The notes: generated by a model not told the origin, from the sequence alone. A stretch of DNA of 64,000 nucleotides from Bradyrhizobium sp. CCBAU 051011 (GCF_009930815.1 NZ_CP022222.1:5374501-5438500); one strand, 5' to 3'; positions 44,858 to 54,168 are shown, counted from the first letter of the stretch. Made by a program: numbers and translations.

Positions 44858-46171
44858 CTAGTCGATGGCCGCGTGCGGCGGCGAGGCGCGCCCTGCGCCT
44901 AAGAGATAAGCGACAATCGCCGCGACCTGAATCGCAACCGATGCGACGAATATGATCTGGTCAGACCAAAGTTCGCGGAAGAGACCGAACACGGCGGGAG
45001 CGATGGCATAAGCGCCCTGCGAGATGGCGACGATCAACGCCACAGCCCGGGCAGCGTCTCCCTTGGTAAATTCGAGATTGGCGATCACCGGCGGAACAGA
45101 GATGGCATTACCGACCCCAAGGCCGAAGAGCACGACACCGAACACGAGGAGGGCCGGACTGCTTCCGTGCGCGAGGAGAAACACGCCGCATCCCAGCGCT
45201 TGCGCAACAAGGCTGTATGACGCGATAGCGCGCCAGTTCGAGGTGCCCGATGCGCGCCAGCCGACGGCGACGCGGCCGACGACGGCCGCCACGCCAGACG
45301 CGCCAGCGGCAAGCCCAGCGCCTTGCCTTCCGAGCGTGGGCGCGAGCACCGAGACGAGGTGCGCCACCAGCCCGGTTTGCGCGAACAGGGCCAGGGTCAT
45401 TCCGATGCATAGCGTGAGAAAGGCGCGATCGCGGAAAAGGCGGAGGCGGGCAGGCGGGGCGGCCGTTTCAGCGGGCGCGCCGGCGAAAAGAACCGCAGCG
45501 GTGAAGGGGCCGCCGTCGGGGGCCTGGTTCAGGCCCTCCGGTGTTCGCGTCAGCACGAAGACTGCCAACGCGCCGAGAGTGGCGAGCATCGCCGCACTAA
45601 CCACCAGTGCCGCGGCCGGGAAGCCGATCCTGTCGATCAAGGCGACCCAGAAGGGCGAGAAGATTACGCCTCCGACGCTGCCACCGTTGAATGCCACGCC
45701 TAGCGCCAAAGGACGTTTGGCGGCAAACCAGGGGGAGACGATGGCGTTGACGGCGACCGCGCCGAGGACGGACCATCCGATACCGGACAAGAACGCCGCC
45801 GCGTAGAGCTGCCACGGCGCGTTCGCCAGGGCCCAGCCCAGAACGCCGATCGCCATGACGACACCGCCAGCGACGGTGACGATCGGCAGTCCGAAGCGCC
45901 GATAAAGGCCGGGCAGGTTCGGGATGAGGGCGAGGCCGACCAGGAAATGCAGGGTCACGGCGCCTGAGATGAGCGCGATCGGCCAGCCTCGCGATTGGCG
46001 CACGACCTCGAGATAGACGGGCGGGCCGTAGAAGCCGGTGCCCCAGCCGAACACCGCGACGGTGAAAGCTGCGGCGACGACCCGCCAGCCGAAGAAGCCA
46101 GGCGTAGCGCTGATCGCGTCGACCACCGCCTCCACCGGCGGGTTGGTCAGATTTGTGTTGCGATTGGCCAC
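44858..46171 (-). CDS. MFS transporter (12-helix)
   Basis: A 437-residue major-facilitator protein with twelve predicted helices; the segments GWGTGFYGPPVYLEVVRQSRGW and GVAFNGGSVGGVIFSPFWV resemble oxalate/formate-type or monocarboxylate-type MFS carriers. The direction of transport cannot be told. It is the last gene of the minus-strand run isochorismatase, DJ-1, cupin, SnoaL, MFS, which begins below two operators near 49.1 kb. Confidence 0.88.
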   Translation of the reverse strand: MANRNTNLTNPPVEAVVDAISATPGFFGWRVVAAAFTVAVFGWGTGFYGPPVYLEVVRQSRGWPIALISGAVTLHFLVGLALIPNLPGLYRRFGLPIVTVAGGVVMAIGVLGWALANAPWQLYAAAFLSGIGWSVLGAVAVNAIVSPWFAAKRPLALGVAFNGGSVGGVIFSPFWVALIDRIGFPAAALVVSAAMLATLGALAVFVLTRTPEGLNQAPDGGPFTAAVLFAGAPAETAAPPARLRLFRDRAFLTLCIGMTLALFAQTGLVAHLVSVLAPTLGRQGAGLAAGASGVAAVVGRVAVGWRASGTSNWRAIASYSLVAQALGCGVFLLAHGSSPALLVFGVVLFGLGVGNAISVPPVIANLEFTKGDAARAVALIVAISQGAYAIAPAVFGLFRELWSDQIIFVASVAIQVAAIVAYLLGAGRASPPHAAID

Positions 46172-46237
46172 GATGATATCTCCTGCGCGTCCGCACCCAC
46201 GCGTTGCGGGCCGCCGTAGCGGCCCTCGACCGGGGCG

Positions 46238-46630
46238 TCAGAACATCGTGTTGTCGTTCTTCGACGCGTCGGGGATGGGGGCGAGGACGTCCCAGTGCTC
46301 GACGAGCTTGCCGTCTGCGACACGGAAGATATCGACGCCGACATCGCCATTCGGGCCGATGAGGCCGGTCCAGTGGGCGTGAACGGCGACGATGTCGCCG
46401 TCGGCGATGACGCGGCGAATGTCGCCCTTGGCGTTCGGGAAGGTCTTCAGGAAGAAGTTGATGTAGGCGCGCAGGCCCTCGACGCCGTCCTCGGCGGCCG
46501 GGGTGTGCTGGATGTAGGTGTCGCCGACATAGCGGGCGATGGCGCCATCGACGTCGCCGTCGAAATGGGCCTCCTTGTAGAAGGCCAGAACGGTCTTCTT
46601 GTTCTGTTCGGAGATACTTTCGGTCGTCAT
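46238..46630 (-). CDS. SnoaL-like (NTF2-fold) protein
   Basis: A 130-residue protein of the SnoaL/NTF2 superfamily: VLAFYKEAHFDGDVDGAIARYVGD, YIQHTPAAEDGVEGLRAYI and the C-terminal KLVEHWDVLAPIP. Members are small cone-shaped barrels used as cyclases, isomerases or hydrolases. The start at 46630 is ATG; an in-frame TTG lies four codons upstream. It is part of the five-gene minus-strand run. Confidence 0.85.
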   Translation of the reverse strand: MTTESISEQNKKTVLAFYKEAHFDGDVDGAIARYVGDTYIQHTPAAEDGVEGLRAYINFFLKTFPNAKGDIRRVIADGDIVAVHAHWTGLIGPNGDVGVDIFRVADGKLVEHWDVLAPIPDASKNDNTMF

Positions 46631-46858
46631 GGTGATGTCCAATCGTGTGTCGTCGACGGCGCGTGCCGTCGCGGATGAAGGGTTTCTATGCGTGGGTGAC
46701 CCGGCGGGCGGGCGGCAGCGCGATGGCCTGGCCGGGCCGCTGTCACGGCGGGACGCTCGTCACGCGGCGCGCTGCTGCGGGGGATTTGCAACGCGCCGCG
46801 AGGAGAACGGCTGCTCGACGATCCGCCGAGAGACGTTCGACAGGGGTGCGATTATCGC

Positions 46859-47335
46859 CTATTCCGTCTTGGGTGGGATCTGCGCGTCGAACTTGTTTTG
46901 CTGGACGATGTAGATCTGGCACGGCTCCTTGGAAACGCACGCGGTCGTGTGAGCCTCCTTGCCGCGCTGATACCAGTACGAACCCGGTCCCAGCTTCACC
47001 TGCTTCTGGCCCGGCTGGTAGTTCTCCAGCTGACCTTTGATGACGACCGCATAGTAGTCGTAGGTATGGGTATGGAGCTTGCTCACAAACCCCGGATCGA
47101 AGCGGAAGAACGCGCCGTGAGCGCCCTGCGTGACGTTACCCCAGACGTTCGAAACCTGGATGCCGGTCTCGGGGTTCACGCCCCTCGCGCCGGTGTCGGT
47201 GAAGGAATAGTGGCTCGCCGGATTGGTGACCGACGTACCGCCGTTGGCCGGAGGAAAGGACGCGTCCTGCGCCTGCGAGGAGGTCGTGAAAGCAAATAGT
47301 GCGAGGCCTGCTACCGCGAGTGATCGGAACTTCAT
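46859..47335 (-). CDS. exported cupin-domain protein
   Basis: A 158-residue protein with a signal peptide (LAVAGLALFAFTTSSQAQ) and one cupin fold. SKLHTHTYDYYAVVIKGQLENY supplies the His ligands of motif 1 and GPGSYWYQRGKEAHTTACV motif 2. It is probably a periplasmic metal-binding protein. Reaction unknown. It lies between the DJ-1 and SnoaL genes in the same direction. Confidence 0.82.
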   Translation of the reverse strand: MKFRSLAVAGLALFAFTTSSQAQDASFPPANGGTSVTNPASHYSFTDTGARGVNPETGIQVSNVWGNVTQGAHGAFFRFDPGFVSKLHTHTYDYYAVVIKGQLENYQPGQKQVKLGPGSYWYQRGKEAHTTACVSKEPCQIYIVQQNKFDAQIPPKTE

Positions 47336-47383
47336 GTTACTTCGCCTTTGTGTTGCTCTGCTGGTGACGGTGACGAGGCGGCC

Positions 47384-48172
47384 TCAGGCCGCCTTCTTGA
47401 GGGCCTCGATGAACTTCGCGGCGAGCTCGTGGTCCGACATCGGGTTCTGAGCGGTAATCAACTCGCGGTCGACAACGACGAACGAGGTGAAGTTGTCGGC
47501 GTTGGCGACCTTGGCGCCCGCTGCTCCGAGCGCGTCGGGCATGTTGAAGATCAGCTTCTTGTGGAAGACGTTATCTTCGGCATATTCCTCCTCGCTGCGC
47601 GAGAAGACGGTCATGCGATAGCCGGCATACTGCCAGCCCTTGCCCAGCTCGCGCGCCTTCACCTCGTTGCCGTCGATCAGGGCCGCGCGGAATTCGCGTG
47701 CCTTGTCGAGCGCGGCAAGAACGCTGATCGGGCCGTGGCAGATCGCGGCGGTGGGCTTGTTGGCACCGTGGAAGTAGCGAAGCACTTCGCCCGCGTCGGG
47801 GTCCTGCATCACGTCCACGATGGGCGCGTGGCCACCCGGGAAGAAGACGCCGGCGAACCGATCAAGTCCGGCATCGATCACCGAGCGGATCGTCCGGACG
47901 TCGTTCATGGCAGGATCGTTGTTGAAGAAATTGCGAGCCTTGGTGCGGGCCTCGTTGTCCTGCGCGAAGTAGATCAGCGCATCCGAGTCCTTGTCCATGT
48001 GCGGCTTCTCGCCGGTCGGGGTGGCGAGGACGAAATCGTAGCCGGCGGCCACGAGCGTCATCAGCGGGACGGCGGTTTCGTTCAGGAATTGGCCGATCGT
48101 GATCGTGCCGCCGCCCTTTGCCTCAAGCTCGGTCCCGTTCGAACCGATGACGAGTATAGTGCCCTTACTCAT
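47384..48172 (-). CDS. DJ-1/PfpI family protein (glyoxalase III-like)
   Basis: A 262-residue DJ-1/PfpI protein with the nucleophile elbow AAICHGP (Cys145), the FFPGGHAPIVDV segment and a C-terminal VVVDRELITAQNP. Its size and features match Hsp31/glyoxalase III-like members, which convert methylglyoxal to lactate or repair glycated targets. This fits a reactive-carbonyl theme for the island. The active-site Cys is intact. Confidence 0.88.
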   Translation of the reverse strand: MSKGTILVIGSNGTELEAKGGGTITIGQFLNETAVPLMTLVAAGYDFVLATPTGEKPHMDKDSDALIYFAQDNEARTKARNFFNNDPAMNDVRTIRSVIDAGLDRFAGVFFPGGHAPIVDVMQDPDAGEVLRYFHGANKPTAAICHGPISVLAALDKAREFRAALIDGNEVKARELGKGWQYAGYRMTVFSRSEEEYAEDNVFHKKLIFNMPDALGAAGAKVANADNFTSFVVVDRELITAQNPMSDHELAAKFIEALKKAA

Positions 48173-48309
48173 TTGAATCTCCTGTGATCGAAAAGTTGGT
48201 TGTGCTTGCTTGCGGGTGATGCTGAGTGGACGCGCAACTCAAAGTCTCGGCGGCGCGCCATGTTCGATGGTCGTTTCTTTGGCGACGGCCTGCGCGGGCC
48301 GCGTCGATT

Positions 48310-48998
48310 TCAGGCGGTCGCCTTGGCCGCCTCGGCCATCCGGCGCACGGTCTCTTCTGTGGTCCACACCGCGTTTGCCATGAAGCGCCAGTTGATCATG
48401 GCGGCGTCCAGGCCAGAGCCTTCCTCGTTCGCCGCTGCGGCGACGGCGTCGCGGACCATCACGGTCTCAAAGCCGTCTCGAATGAGGTTGCGCATGTGAT
48501 CTTCGAGGCAGAGGTTCGCTACGGGACCGGCCATGATGACGGTCTCGATCTTCCTTCGACGCAGCATATAGGCGAGGTCGTTCGTGGGCGCGTAGGTGAC
48601 ATGGCGCGACACGACCGTTGTATTCTCGTCTTCCATGTATTGCTTAAACCGGTCGGGAATGTCGGCGCCGCCGCCGGGGACATCGTGGGCGTGAAGCGGG
48701 CTCTCGCGCGCGACGACCCCCCGTGGAGCGCAAGGTCTTCCATCGGGCTCAGGCGGGTCTTGCCTTTGTGATCGTGCGGAAAGAAGTAATGAGGCGACAT
48801 GAACACCGGATAACCGTGATCCTTGGCAGCCCGAAGCAAGGCTTCCAGGTTGGCATTCACGTTGTTCTTCTTCATCAGCTCCTCGATCATGACGAAATAT
48901 TTGCCGCCGTCAGTGAGGAAGTCGTTCTGGATATCGACAAGCACGAGCGCGGTCCGATCGCCGCTGATCTCCATATTGACCTTGTGTTGGAACAACAT
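48310..48998 (-). pseudogene. isochorismatase-family hydrolase with a one-base frameshift
   Basis: The first frame (from 48998) carries ALVLVDIQNDFLTDGGKY, with the catalytic Asp. After LALHGG it diverges. The continuing sequence, VVARESPLHAHDVPGGGADIPDRF and then VIMAGPVANLCLEDHMRNLI with the catalytic Cys, is in another frame ending at 48310. The shift falls in a run of six Gs (about 48716-48722); seven would restore one protein of about 230 residues. It heads the five-gene operon below two operators. A homopolymer miscall is as likely as real inactivation. Confidence 0.8.
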
Positions 48999-49064
48999 TT
49001 GAAAGCTCCTTGCGATTTGGCGAGCGCTGACTGCGCAGCGTATGGTCTGTAAAGACAGTTGACG

Positions 49065-49082
49065 CTATCTATCGATAGATAG
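49065..49082. promoter_or_regulatory. perfect 18-bp operator upstream of the isochorismatase operon
   Basis: CTATCTATCGATAGATAG is a perfect 18-bp palindrome, the fullest version of the family, 67 bases before the isochorismatase start. Confidence 0.8.
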
Positions 49083-49111
49083 ATAATGGAGCTACATCGC
49101 GGAGTCAAGCT

Positions 49112-49125
49112 CTATCTATCGATAG
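49112..49125. promoter_or_regulatory. operator, second copy upstream of the isochorismatase operon
   Basis: CTATCTATCGATAG lies 47 bases (centre to centre) from the 18-bp site, forming a pair. Confidence 0.75.
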
Positions 49126-49200
49126 ACCGACGACGTGTTGGTTGACTGAAAGTGGGTACCTGGTCGCGCCGCTCGCTTTGCCGTCACGGTCGCCTCACCT

Positions 49201-49210
49201 CTATCGGTAG
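49201..49210. promoter_or_regulatory. degenerate operator
   Basis: CTATCGGTAG, one mismatch in the core, within the 49127-49312 gap, which holds no recognised gene. Confidence 0.45.
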
Positions 49211-49312
49211 ATGGAGCTTTCGCAGACCTGCGCCAGTCAGCGTCGAACAAATCAACGCCTCGCCATTGACTGCCGTCGGCGAGGCGGAAGGACCCGCCCG
49301 CTCAAGACGCTC

Positions 49313-49588
49313 TCAGCTTGTACCCTTGGCGTCGAGATCTTCCAATCGCACTCTCGCAAGACGATCCTTGGCAGCGGTGAAGACGAGGTCGATCACCTTG
49401 CTGTCGTGGCCAAGCCTGAAGCACTCGACGACGACGCCAACCAGGACGCTTTCGCAGATCACGAGAAGGTCCGAATAGGAGCCGCCCGCCGCTTTGGTCT
49501 CGTTGATGATCTGTGCGACCACCTGCCGAGCGACCCGATTGTGCAGCTCGGTCGCCGCCGCAGCGGACAAGTCAGAATTCATGGTCAT
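49313..49588 (-). CDS. hypothetical protein
   Basis: A 91-residue, mainly helical protein (VARQVVAQIINETKAAGGSYSDLLVICESVLVGVVVECF). No family recognised. The start at 49588 has GAGGG seven to eight bases upstream, and the first residues read MTMNSDLS. Operators at 49716 and 49780 lie in the gap shared with the divergent SDR gene, which suggests joint control. Confidence 0.65.
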   Translation of the reverse strand: MTMNSDLSAAAATELHNRVARQVVAQIINETKAAGGSYSDLLVICESVLVGVVVECFRLGHDSKVIDLVFTAAKDRLARVRLEDLDAKGTS

Positions 49589-49715
49589 TTCGGCATCCCT
49601 CTCGCATCGTCGAGGCAACTGCGCGTAATGGCGGCGGCTGTGGTGCACGAACCGACCGCTCTGTTTGACCCAGGCCGCCGCGCGCCAACCGCTCGCATTA
49701 TATTTCTGTTCCTCT

Positions 49716-49725
49716 CTATCGATAG
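49716..49725. promoter_or_regulatory. operator between the hypothetical gene and the SDR gene
   Basis: CTATCGATAG within CTCTCTATCGATAGATAG (49712-49729), near-palindromic over 18 bases. Confidence 0.75.
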
Positions 49726-49779
49726 ATAGAACTTGACGACGAAGATTTCCAGCGATTAATCTCGGCGACCCCAATTGAT

Positions 49780-49789
49780 CTATCGATAG
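49780..49789. promoter_or_regulatory. operator directly upstream of the SDR gene
   Basis: CTATCGATAG within ATCTATCGATAGGTAGAT (49778-49795). It ends 22 bases before the SDR start, next to the AGGAGAG ribosome site. Confidence 0.75.
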
Positions 49790-49811
49790 GTAGATTTTCA
49801 GGAGAGTTTTC

Positions 49812-50585
49812 ATGCGCTTTCAGGATAAGGTCGCGATCGTCACAGGTGGTAGCTCGGGCATCGGCAAGGAGGTTGCGACCCGGTTCGTCGCAGAGGGCGG
49901 GTCCGTCGTGGTCAACGGCCGCGACGCCAGGAAATCAGCAATCGCCGCTCAGGAAATTGACCCGAGCGGTAAGCGTGCCGTCGTCCACGCTGGTGATATC
50001 GCGCTCCCCGGCACCGGCGAAGACATGGTGAAGGTCGCGCTCGAACGCTTTGGGCGACTCGATGTCCTGTTCAACAATGCCGGCATCTTCGGCCCCAAGC
50101 CGTTCCTCGAGCTCACCGAAGTCGAATACGACCGCTTCATCGACACGATCCTGAAGGGCAAGTTCTTCGCTGCGCAGGCCGCCGCGAAGGCGATGAAGGA
50201 CGCCGGCCATGGTGGTGCGATCGTGCAGACGGGCTCGATGTGGGGCCTCCAGGCGATCGGCGCCACGCCGTCCTCCGCGTACTCCGCCGCGAACGGCGGC
50301 GTCCATGCGCTCGTCAAGAACCTCGCGATCGAGCTTGCGCCCTACAAGATCCGCGTGAACGCGATCGCGCCGGGGGTGATCGAAACGCCGGTCTACAACA
50401 CCTTCCTGACGCCGGAGCAGGTCAAGGCTGTCCTGCCGACCTTCAATGCGATGCATCCGCTCGGACGCAACGGCCAGCCGGCTGACGCAGCCGAAGCCCT
50501 CCTCTTCCTCGCTTCTGACCAGGCGAGCTTCATCACCGGCGTCATCCTTCCGGTCGACGGCGGCATCATGGCCGGCCGGCAGTGA
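49812..50585 (+). CDS. short-chain dehydrogenase/reductase with altered catalytic Lys
   Basis: A 257-residue classical SDR with TGGSSGIG nucleotide motif, NNAG, catalytic Ser region (QTGSMWG) and Tyr in SSAYSAANGG. The usual YxxxK reads YSAAN, so the catalytic Lys is Asn, although a Lys appears nine residues on. It therefore may have lowered or altered activity. It heads an operon with the Old Yellow Enzyme gene 99 bases downstream, under the adjacent operators. Confidence 0.9.
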   Translation: MRFQDKVAIVTGGSSGIGKEVATRFVAEGGSVVVNGRDARKSAIAAQEIDPSGKRAVVHAGDIALPGTGEDMVKVALERFGRLDVLFNNAGIFGPKPFLELTEVEYDRFIDTILKGKFFAAQAAAKAMKDAGHGGAIVQTGSMWGLQAIGATPSSAYSAANGGVHALVKNLAIELAPYKIRVNAIAPGVIETPVYNTFLTPEQVKAVLPTFNAMHPLGRNGQPADAAEALLFLASDQASFITGVILPVDGGIMAGRQ

Positions 50586-50684
50586 CCCGCACCCCCAACC
50601 GCCCAAGGCCAATGCGTCCCGCGCGGGACGCAGCACTTCAACTCGCGCCCATGGCGCGCAGCCTCAATACGACGGAGAATTCCG

Positions 50685-51830
50685 ATGGATAACCATGCCG
50701 AAAAGACGCTATTTACGCCCGTGCAGGTCGGACCGCTCACGCTGAAGCATCGCGTGGTCATGCCGCCGATGAGCCGGCTGCGCGCGCAGCCGGGAACCGG
50801 CATCCCGAGCGACCTGCAGCTTGAATATTACACGCAGCGTGCATCGAACGGCGGCTTGATCATCACCGAGGCGACGGCGATCGCACCGTCTGCGCGCGGC
50901 TATTATCACGCGCCCGGCCTCTACACGGACGAGCAGATCGCGGGTTGGAGGCGCATCACCGATGCGGTTCACGCGAAGGGCGCCTATTTCTTCACGCAGC
51001 TTTGGCACGCCGGCCGCACCACGCACATCTCGATCACGGGCTCGGAGCCCGTCACCGCTTCGGTCGATCCAGCTTATTGGGCTGATACGAGCATCACCGT
51101 GGACACGCCCGACGGCTTCGAGCCGACGTCGCCGCACCGTGCGCTCGAGACGGCGGAGATCGCCACGATCCTGGAGCAGTATCGCAGCGCCGCGCAGAAC
51201 GCGAAGGCCGCCGGCTTCGACGGTGTCGAGCTCATGGCTGCGAACGGACACCTGGTCGACCAGTTCCTGCAAGACAACACGAACAAACGCACCGACCAGT
51301 ATGGCGGCTCGATCGAGAACCGGACGCGGTTTCTGGCCGAGGTCGCCCAAACGCTGGCTGACGTCTGGGGCGCCGATCGCGTCGGTGTCCGGCTCGCGCC
51401 GAGCGGCACGTTCAACGGCATGGGCGACAGCGACCCACGAGCCCTGTTCCGCCACGTTGCAGAGCGGCTCAACGACTTCGGCCTTGCCTACCTGCATCTC
51501 ATCGAGCCGCGCGTGAAGGGCGGTGAAACAATCGCCGAGGCGCAGGCGCCTGTCGCCGCGCAGGAACTGAGCAAGATCTTCCGGGGACCGGTGATCGCCG
51601 TGGGCGGATTCAACCCGGAGACGGCCGAGGCGAGCGTCGCCAACGGCGATGCCAGCCTGATCGCCTTCGGGCGGCACTTCATCGCCAATCCCGACCTGCC
51701 GAAGCGCATCAAACTCGGACTGCCGCTCAACCCCTACGACCGCAGCACGTTCTATGGCTACACCGGTCGTGGTTACACCGACTATCCGTTCTACGAGGCC
51801 ACGGTGCCCGATCCGCTTCCCGCGGCCTGA
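50685..51830 (+). CDS. Old Yellow Enzyme-type alkene reductase
   Basis: A 381-residue FMN barrel of the NemA/OYE family: FTPVQVGPLTLKHRVVMPPMSR at the start, WHAGR, NKRTDQYGGSIENRTRF, and VGGFNPETA in the phosphate-binding region. These enzymes reduce activated C=C bonds, quinones and nitro compounds with NADPH. The substrate-binding His/Asn pair (HxxN, in ELHAANG-type segments) reads ELMAANG, so the first His is Met. NemA-type genes are typical targets of electrophile-sensing TetR repressors. Confidence 0.92.
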   Translation: MDNHAEKTLFTPVQVGPLTLKHRVVMPPMSRLRAQPGTGIPSDLQLEYYTQRASNGGLIITEATAIAPSARGYYHAPGLYTDEQIAGWRRITDAVHAKGAYFFTQLWHAGRTTHISITGSEPVTASVDPAYWADTSITVDTPDGFEPTSPHRALETAEIATILEQYRSAAQNAKAAGFDGVELMAANGHLVDQFLQDNTNKRTDQYGGSIENRTRFLAEVAQTLADVWGADRVGVRLAPSGTFNGMGDSDPRALFRHVAERLNDFGLAYLHLIEPRVKGGETIAEAQAPVAAQELSKIFRGPVIAVGGFNPETAEASVANGDASLIAFGRHFIANPDLPKRIKLGLPLNPYDRSTFYGYTGRGYTDYPFYEATVPDPLPAA

Positions 51831-51844
51831 GATAATCCGCAACT

Positions 51845-51871
51845 GCCCTGCCGGATGCATCCCGGCAGGGC
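51845..51871 (+). terminator. hairpin after the OYE gene
   Basis: GCCCTGCCGG-ATGCATC-CCGGCAGGGC is a perfect 10-bp GC-rich stem with a 7-base loop, 15 bases after the stop. It is a likely terminator of the SDR-OYE transcript, though without a T-run. Confidence 0.6.
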
Positions 51872-51944
51872 TCTGTCGCTGTCAGGTGGCGGTGTCAGGA
51901 ATCCGTGCGGCGGTTCGGACAGTATTTTGTTTCCGGCGCGAGCT

Positions 51945-52190
51945 TCACGCCGTATCTCCCGCAACCGACGAGAGGCGCTTCACCGGATCGTAGCGCGAGG
52001 CCATGTCCGCCTCGTCGCCGCGACCGACAACAATCGGCAAGGCGATGTCTATGCCGAGCGCATCCAGGCGATCGCGGCCGAGGCCGGGCTGGCTACATCC
52101 GATCGCGGCCACGCGGCGACGGACTGGAACGAGGATCTGAAAGCGTTGCCGGCGAGATTTTCCCGTCCCCAACTCGTCGCGTTCGCGTGA
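51945..52190 (+). pseudogene. 3' remnant of a Toprim-domain (DUF3991-type) gene
   Basis: The frame carries HVRLVAATDNNRQGDVYAERI and DWNEDLKALPARF, the DxD part and C-terminus of Toprim domains in plasmid/ICE-borne DUF3991-Toprim proteins. The N-terminal zinc-finger and primase-like parts are absent. It marks a piece of lost mobile DNA between the OYE and MFS genes. Confidence 0.6.
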
Positions 52191-52261
52191 GAGCTCGCTT
52201 TCAATCCGAATATTGACGGCCGCCTTTGCTTGACTGGGCACGGCCGCGTGTTATGCTGAAC

Positions 52262-52271
52262 CTATCGATAG
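52262..52271. promoter_or_regulatory. operator upstream of the second MFS gene
   Basis: CTATCGATAG followed by ATAGATA lies 22 bases before the GTG start. Confidence 0.75.
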
Positions 52272-52293
52272 ATAGATAACGATCGGACGCGAC

Positions 52294-53815
52294 GTGCCCA
52301 CAGGTGCAGGTAATGGCGTCGGCGCGGCGACGCCGGCGCCAGGGGACGAGACACTTCCGCCGCCGGCGACAGCGCGGTTTTCGGGCCGCAAGCTGCGCAT
52401 GTTGCTGTGCTGCGCCGGCGCGCCGTTCCTCATCATGCTCGACACCAACATCGTCGCGGTCTCGCTGCCGTCGATCGCGCGCGACCTCAAGGGCGGCTTC
52501 ACCGACGTCGAATGGGTGGTGAGCGCCTACATCCTTCCCTTTGCCGCGCTCTTGATGCCCGCCGGCGCGCTCGCCGATCGACTCGGACGCCGGCGCATGC
52601 TGATCCTCGGATTGTCGATCTTCACCTTCGCCTCTTTCCTGTGTGGCGCGGCGCCCGATCTGCTCACGCTCAATGCAGCGCGCGCGTGGCAGGCGGTCGG
52701 CGCCGCCCTGCAGCTCACATCCTCGCTCGCTGTCGTCGCCCAGGGTTTCGAGGCGCATGAGCGCGCCAGGGTCTACGCGATCTGGGGCACCGTTATGGGT
52801 ATGGCGCCCCCTCTCGGGCCGATCGTCGGTGGCCTGGTCACGTCCTATCTCGGATGGCGATGGGCGTTCTACATCAACCTGCCCTTGAGTGCGGGGCTGA
52901 TCGCACTCGCCCTCACCTCGGTCGGTGAGTCCCGCGACCCTAAGGCCTCAGGCCTGGATTATCTCGGCATCGTGCTCTTCGGCGCCGGCCTGTTCAGCGT
53001 GGTGTGGGCGCTCATCGACGCCAACAGCGTGGGCTGGGAGAGCCCGCGCACGATGCTGCGCCTCGTCGTCGGCGCGATCCTGCTGGTCGCCTTCGTCTTC
53101 GCCGAACGCCGGCATCAGCGCCCGATGATCGACCTGTCGATCTTTCGCGATCCGACCGTTGTCGGCGCCGCGGTCGCGATGCTCGGTTATGCAGCGGCTG
53201 CTCAGGTCATGATGACGATCCTGCCGCTCTATCTGCAGGATGCCTTCGTTCTTTCGCCGGCGATCGCCGGCCTTGCCATGACGCCCTTCGCCCTGCCGCT
53301 GCTGATCGGTCCGAGCATCGGCGGCAGGCTTGCAGCAAGCATGTCGAGCCGAGCGATCCTGTGTTTCGGCCTCGGCCTGGTCGCGATCGGCATGTTCATA
53401 ACCGGGTCGGGCGCTGGGCTGCTGAACAGCGAGACGGCGAAAGCGCAACGAGCGCGCCGGCATGGCCTCGGGCCTTGCCAGCACGACGCGGTTCATCGGC
53501 ATCATCACCGGCGTCGCCGGTCTCGGCGCGGTCCTCGCCGGCGTTGCGGAAGCCAACCTGCGCAACCTCGGGACATCCCTTGTGCCCGACCACGCGGTCG
53601 ACTGGCACGATCTCAGCCTGCGCATCGTCGGTGGCGACGCGCAAGGCGCGTTGGCCGCGCTGCCGGCTCCCATCCAGAACGCCCTCGCCGGCGCCGTGCA
53701 TGCCAGCGTGGGCGCCGGTTTCGGTGCGGCGCTTATCGTCGCGGCGTTCATCGCCGTCCTTTCAAGCCTGGCGAGCTGGCGGCTGATCCGGACCGCCGGA
53801 AACAGCCCGTCCTAA
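52294..53815 (+). pseudogene. 14-helix MFS drug exporter (DHA2 type) with a frameshifting deletion
   Basis: The first frame encodes a DHA2/EmrB-like exporter: LDTNIVAVSLPSIARDL, LADRLGRRRMLILG, GPIVGGLVTSYLGWRWAFYIN. After LLNSETAKAQ near 53440 the frame is lost, and the protein resumes in another frame as ERAGMASGLASTTRFIG to the stop at 53815. In relatives about six residues lie between these parts, so a small deletion, not a single base, is implied. Together the parts are of normal length (about 500 residues). The gene is operator-controlled but probably inactive. Confidence 0.8.
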
Positions 53816-53862
53816 AGCGCCCTTGTCGAACTTCGGTCGGGTAGCGCGGCAGTCGACGTGTT

Positions 53863-54168
53863 CGGGTTGCCGAGGAGCTCGGCCACAGCGCTTCGATTGG
53901 TCCACTCCAACCGCTCGGGGAGATCCGACAGCGAGGAGGGAAGCGCGTCATCGCATCCGCCGGCGAGGGCCATTTTGACCCGGCGGCGCTGACCAGCAAT
54001 ACCTTCGATATCGAATGGCCGCGCCGAAGCGGTCGACGGCAGAGCTTTCCCGAAGTAGACCGCGCGGAATGGTTCGATATCGAGTTCGCGCGGACTAAGA
54101 TGCTGTCCGCTCAGGTAGAACTTCTCGATCGTCTTTTGGCGATCGCGGCTGAGAGCGACGAAAAATGA
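53863..54168 (+). pseudogene. 3' part of a NUDIX hydrolase gene
   Basis: The frame ending at 54168 reads AEELGHSASIGPLQPLGEIR, then SNTFDIEWPRRSG, then SFPEVDRAEWFDIEFAR. These are the end of the NUDIX box region and the C-terminus of a common NUDIX hydrolase. The upstream part of the box (the GGG and first Glu residues) is not found in frame, so the N-terminus is missing. Its stop overlaps the metallophosphoesterase start, showing an ancestral operon. Confidence 0.65.

Noticed and set aside
50709..51860. 383-codon minus-strand frame
   Set aside because: Antisense to the OYE gene; no family features.
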